From NCBI GenBank assembly GCA_009936695.1, contig JAACEA010000048.1, positions 1-7,480 of the forward strand: DNA of 7,480 bases, given 5' to 3'. The notes under the pieces are model-generated. The model was not told the DNA's origin. It saw only the letters and a list, made by a program, of their open reading frames with translations, and searched no databases. The stretch is from Planctomycetia bacterium (GTDB taxonomy: Bacteria; Planctomycetota; Phycisphaerae; Phycisphaerales; SM1A02). Positions within the stretch are counted from its first letter, which is position 1. Every line of letters starts with the position of its first letter. The translations under genes were made by a program, and so were the position numbers. Shown piece by piece: positions 5,786 to 7,480 of this stretch.

Positions 5786-6784
5786 TCAGGAGATTCGGAA
5801 CGCTTCCGGCACCTGCATGCCGAGGGAGAGCCCCATCTCCTCGAGCTTCTTCTCGACCTCGCGAAGCGAGGTGCGACCGAAGGCGCGGAGCGTGAGCAGC
5901 TCCTCCTCCGACTTCTGGACGAGTTCCGCGACGGTGCGGATCTGGGCGGATTCCAGGCAGTTGCTGGCCCGGACCGAGAGATCCATGTCGCTGGTCCCCT
6001 GCTGGAGCTTCCGGTTGATCTCCATGTCCTCCGCCGTGGTCTCCATGACCTCGGTGGAGATGGTGGCCTCACCGGCCTCCTCGTACATGATGAAGGGGTT
6101 GAGATGCTTCCGGAGGATCTTCGCCGCTTCGACCATCGCCATCTCCGGGGAGACGGTGCCGTTGGTCCAGAGGTCGAGGATCAGGTTGTCGTAGTCGGTT
6201 CGCTGACCGACCCGGGCGTCCTCGGTGCGGAAGCGGACGCGCTGGACCGGCGAGAAGATCGCGTCGATCGGAATCTCGCCGATGACCTGTTCCTCGCCGT
6301 TCTCGTAGTACTCGCTCGCGGGGCGATAGCCGCGGCCGGTCTCGACCGTGAACTCCGCCTCGAAGTCGACGGCACCGGTGAGGGTCGCGATGACGAGCTC
6401 GGGGTTGTGGACGGTGATCGAGGTGTCGCACTCGATGAGTTCGGCGGTGACGTCGCCGGGGCCTTCAGCCGAGAGCTTCATGGTCTTGGGACCGTCGCCG
6501 GTCATGCTCACCACGAGGTTCTTGACGTTCAGGATGATGTCGGTGACGTCCTGCAGGACGCCTTCCATCGTGTCGAACTCGTGAGAGACGCCCTTGATGC
6601 TCACCTTGGTGACCGCAGCGCCTTCGATGGTCGAAAGCAGGATCCGACGAAGGCTGTTGCCGATCGTCGTACCCATGCCCCGAATGAAGGGCTCGGCGGT
6701 GAATCGTCCGAAATTGTCGGCCGCGGACTTGGCGTCCTTTTCGACCCGGGCGGGAAGTTCCAGCCCTCTCCAGCGAACCTGCAT
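5786..6784 (-). CDS. rpoA: DNA-directed RNA polymerase alpha subunit
   Basis: This subunit dimerises to seed RNA polymerase assembly and contacts promoters and activators. At 332 aa it has the normal length. The N-terminal domain (about 1-235) has the dimerisation and beta-binding signature GTTIGNSLRRILLSTIEGAAV (38-58) and VKNLVV. A linker (about 236-262) leads to the C-terminal domain. There DLSVRASNCLESAQI (268-282) carries Arg272 and Asn275, matching E. coli Arg265 and Asn268, which bind UP-element DNA. AFGRTSLREVEKKLEEMGLSLGM (301-323) is the second helix-hairpin-helix; the position of E. coli Lys298 is Thr305 here. GAGGA lies 8 bases before the ATG (6793-6797). The gene follows rpsK after a 122-base spacer and precedes rplQ. 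No rpsD separates rpsK and rpoA, unlike in many bacteria. Confidence 0.98.
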   Translation of the reverse strand: MQVRWRGLELPARVEKDAKSAADNFGRFTAEPFIRGMGTTIGNSLRRILLSTIEGAAVTKVSIKGVSHEFDTMEGVLQDVTDIILNVKNLVVSMTGDGPKTMKLSAEGPGDVTAELIECDTSITVHNPELVIATLTGAVDFEAEFTVETGRGYRPASEYYENGEEQVIGEIPIDAIFSPVQRVRFRTEDARVGQRTDYDNLILDLWTNGTVSPEMAMVEAAKILRKHLNPFIMYEEAGEATISTEVMETTAEDMEINRKLQQGTSDMDLSVRASNCLESAQIRTVAELVQKSEEELLTLRAFGRTSLREVEKKLEEMGLSLGMQVPEAFRIS

Positions 6785-6846
6785 GGCTCGTTTCCTCTAT
6801 CCGGCGGTGTTCGAAGTCGAACCAACCCGTGTGTTCTCGATTCCGA

Positions 6847-6869
6847 ATCGTCCCCGCCGGGGCGACGAT
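6847..6869 (-). other. Hairpin in the rpsK-rpoA spacer
   Basis: ATCGTC pairs with GACGAT, and CCC with GGG inside it, around a CGGC loop with one bulged G (9 bp in all). It lies in the 122-base gap where rpsD would often be. With no T-run it is not a standard terminator; it could be an attenuator, a ribosomal-protein binding site or an RNA-processing site. A second small inverted repeat (GTTCGA, 2 bases, TCGAAC, 6809-6822) lies closer to rpoA. Confidence 0.4.
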
Positions 6870-6906
6870 CCGGTCTCATCAGTGGACACGGGCACGAAAA
6901 TGACGA

Positions 6907-7281
6907 TCAGACGCGGCGACGCTTGGGAGCGCGACAGCCGTTGAACGGAATCGGGGTGTGGTCCTCGATCGCCACGACCTTCAGGCCGGCGGCCTGCAGG
7001 GCGGTGACCGCGGATTCACGACCCGGGCCGGGACCCTTCACGTGGACCTCGAGCTCCCGCATGCCCATGCGACGAGCCTTGCCACCACACTTCTCGCTGG
7101 CCCGGCTGGCGGCGAAGGGCGTCGACTTGCGCGAGCCCTTGAAGCCGACCGTGCCCGCGGAGTCCTGGCAGAGGGCTTCGCCGTTGAGATCGGTGATGGT
7201 GATGAGCGTGTTGTTGAACGTCGCCTTGATGTGCGCGACGCCCTTCACCACGTTTCGACGGACCTTCTTCTTGCTTGCCAT
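6907..7281 (-). CDS. rpsK: 30S ribosomal protein uS11
   Basis: Small-subunit platform protein that binds 16S rRNA near the mRNA exit side. The 124-aa sequence has a basic N-terminus ([13 protein letters not shown]) and then the family core [19 protein letters not shown] and [30 protein letters not shown] (81-92) and the canonical ending [18 protein letters not shown] follow. Length and termini are normal. A GAGG ribosome binding site lies 9 bases before the ATG (7291-7294). It follows rpsM in the same orientation, after 139 bases. Confidence 0.98.
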   Translation of the reverse strand: MASKKKVRRNVVKGVAHIKATFNNTLITITDLNGEALCQDSAGTVGFKGSRKSTPFAASRASEKCGGKARRMGMRELEVHVKGPGPGRESAVTALQAAGLKVVAIEDHTPIPFNGCRAPKRRRV

Positions 7282-7420
7282 GGAATCGAACCTCGTGCTT
7301 CGTCCGGTCGGCGGGCCGATGCCCGACCGCTGGGACGTGTGAATCGTGAGACGAACCCCCGTGTCCGGTGACCGGCGGTCGGGGACGACGCGAGTCGTCT
7401 CCGGCCGGGGGCGGCGGGCT
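7282..7420. other. Long rpsM-rpsK spacer
   Basis: This 139-base gap inside a ribosomal operon holds the rpsK ribosome binding site and small inverted repeats. One is GACGAC, GCGA loop, GTCGTC at 7384-7399, 21 bases past the rpsM stop on the minus strand. I see no gene, no convincing promoter hexamer and no T-run, so whether transcription reads through cannot be judged from sequence. Confidence 0.5.
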
Positions 7421-7480
7421 TCAGCCCTTCACGCCCTTCTTGCCGGCGACCGTCTTCTTGCGGCCCTTCCGGGTGCGGGC
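7421..7480 (-). CDS. rpsM: 30S ribosomal protein uS13, C-terminal fragment
   Basis: The last 19 codons and stop are present; the rest lies beyond the window edge. The residues [19 protein letters not shown] match the basic uS13 tail (usually ARTRKGPRKTVAGKK), which reaches toward the ribosomal P site and tRNA. The position upstream of rpsK on the same strand agrees with the standard rpsM-rpsK order. Confidence 0.9.
   Translation of the reverse strand, partial: ARTRKGRKKTVAGKKGVKG

Noticed and set aside
4922..7342. An 806-codon plus-strand frame across the ribosomal operon
   Set aside because: It is antisense to rplQ, rpoA and rpsK, all unmistakable, and its translation is compositionally biased with no recognisable domain.

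Overview
The window looks like ordinary chromosomal DNA from a GC-rich bacterium, most likely a member of the Planctomycetota and perhaps the class Phycisphaerae. This placement is inference. It rests on high GC content, a secreted formylglycine sulfatase, an unlinked pheS, a ribosomal-protein operon with unusually long gaps, and an enlarged bL17 protein. I see no mobile element, CRISPR array, rRNA or tRNA, and no convincing undescribed system.

Region 1 (1-3106) appears to be a carbohydrate-acquisition locus. It opens with the 3' end of an RbsC-type ABC sugar permease (+). This converges on a secreted sulfatase (-), with only 10 bases between the stop codons and a perfect 18-bp palindrome covering both stops. 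A sugar-binding lipoprotein (+) is transcribed divergently from the sulfatase. A reasonable model is that the exported sulfatase desulfates a glycan or sugar, the lipoprotein captures the product, and the permease imports it. The ATPase must lie outside the window.

Region 2 (3107-3915) holds a strong hairpin terminator, a four-TM DUF1648-like membrane protein (+), and a convergent intergenic region with a second hairpin.

Region 3 (3916-5006) contains pheS (-), transcribed alone without pheT, and the terminator of the next operon.

Region 4 (5007-7480) is the end of the alpha (S13) ribosomal operon on the minus strand: rpsM (3' end only), rpsK, rpoA, rplQ and a perfect terminator. rpsD, usually found between rpsK and rpoA, is absent and a 122-base spacer stands in its place. 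bL17 is nearly twice its usual length.

A regulatory pattern also emerges. Genes inside the operon, and the lipoprotein gene, have clear Shine-Dalgarno sequences. The solitary genes pheS and the DUF1648-like gene lack one and instead have a TANNNT -10-like hexamer 6-7 bases before ATG, as expected for leaderless mRNAs.
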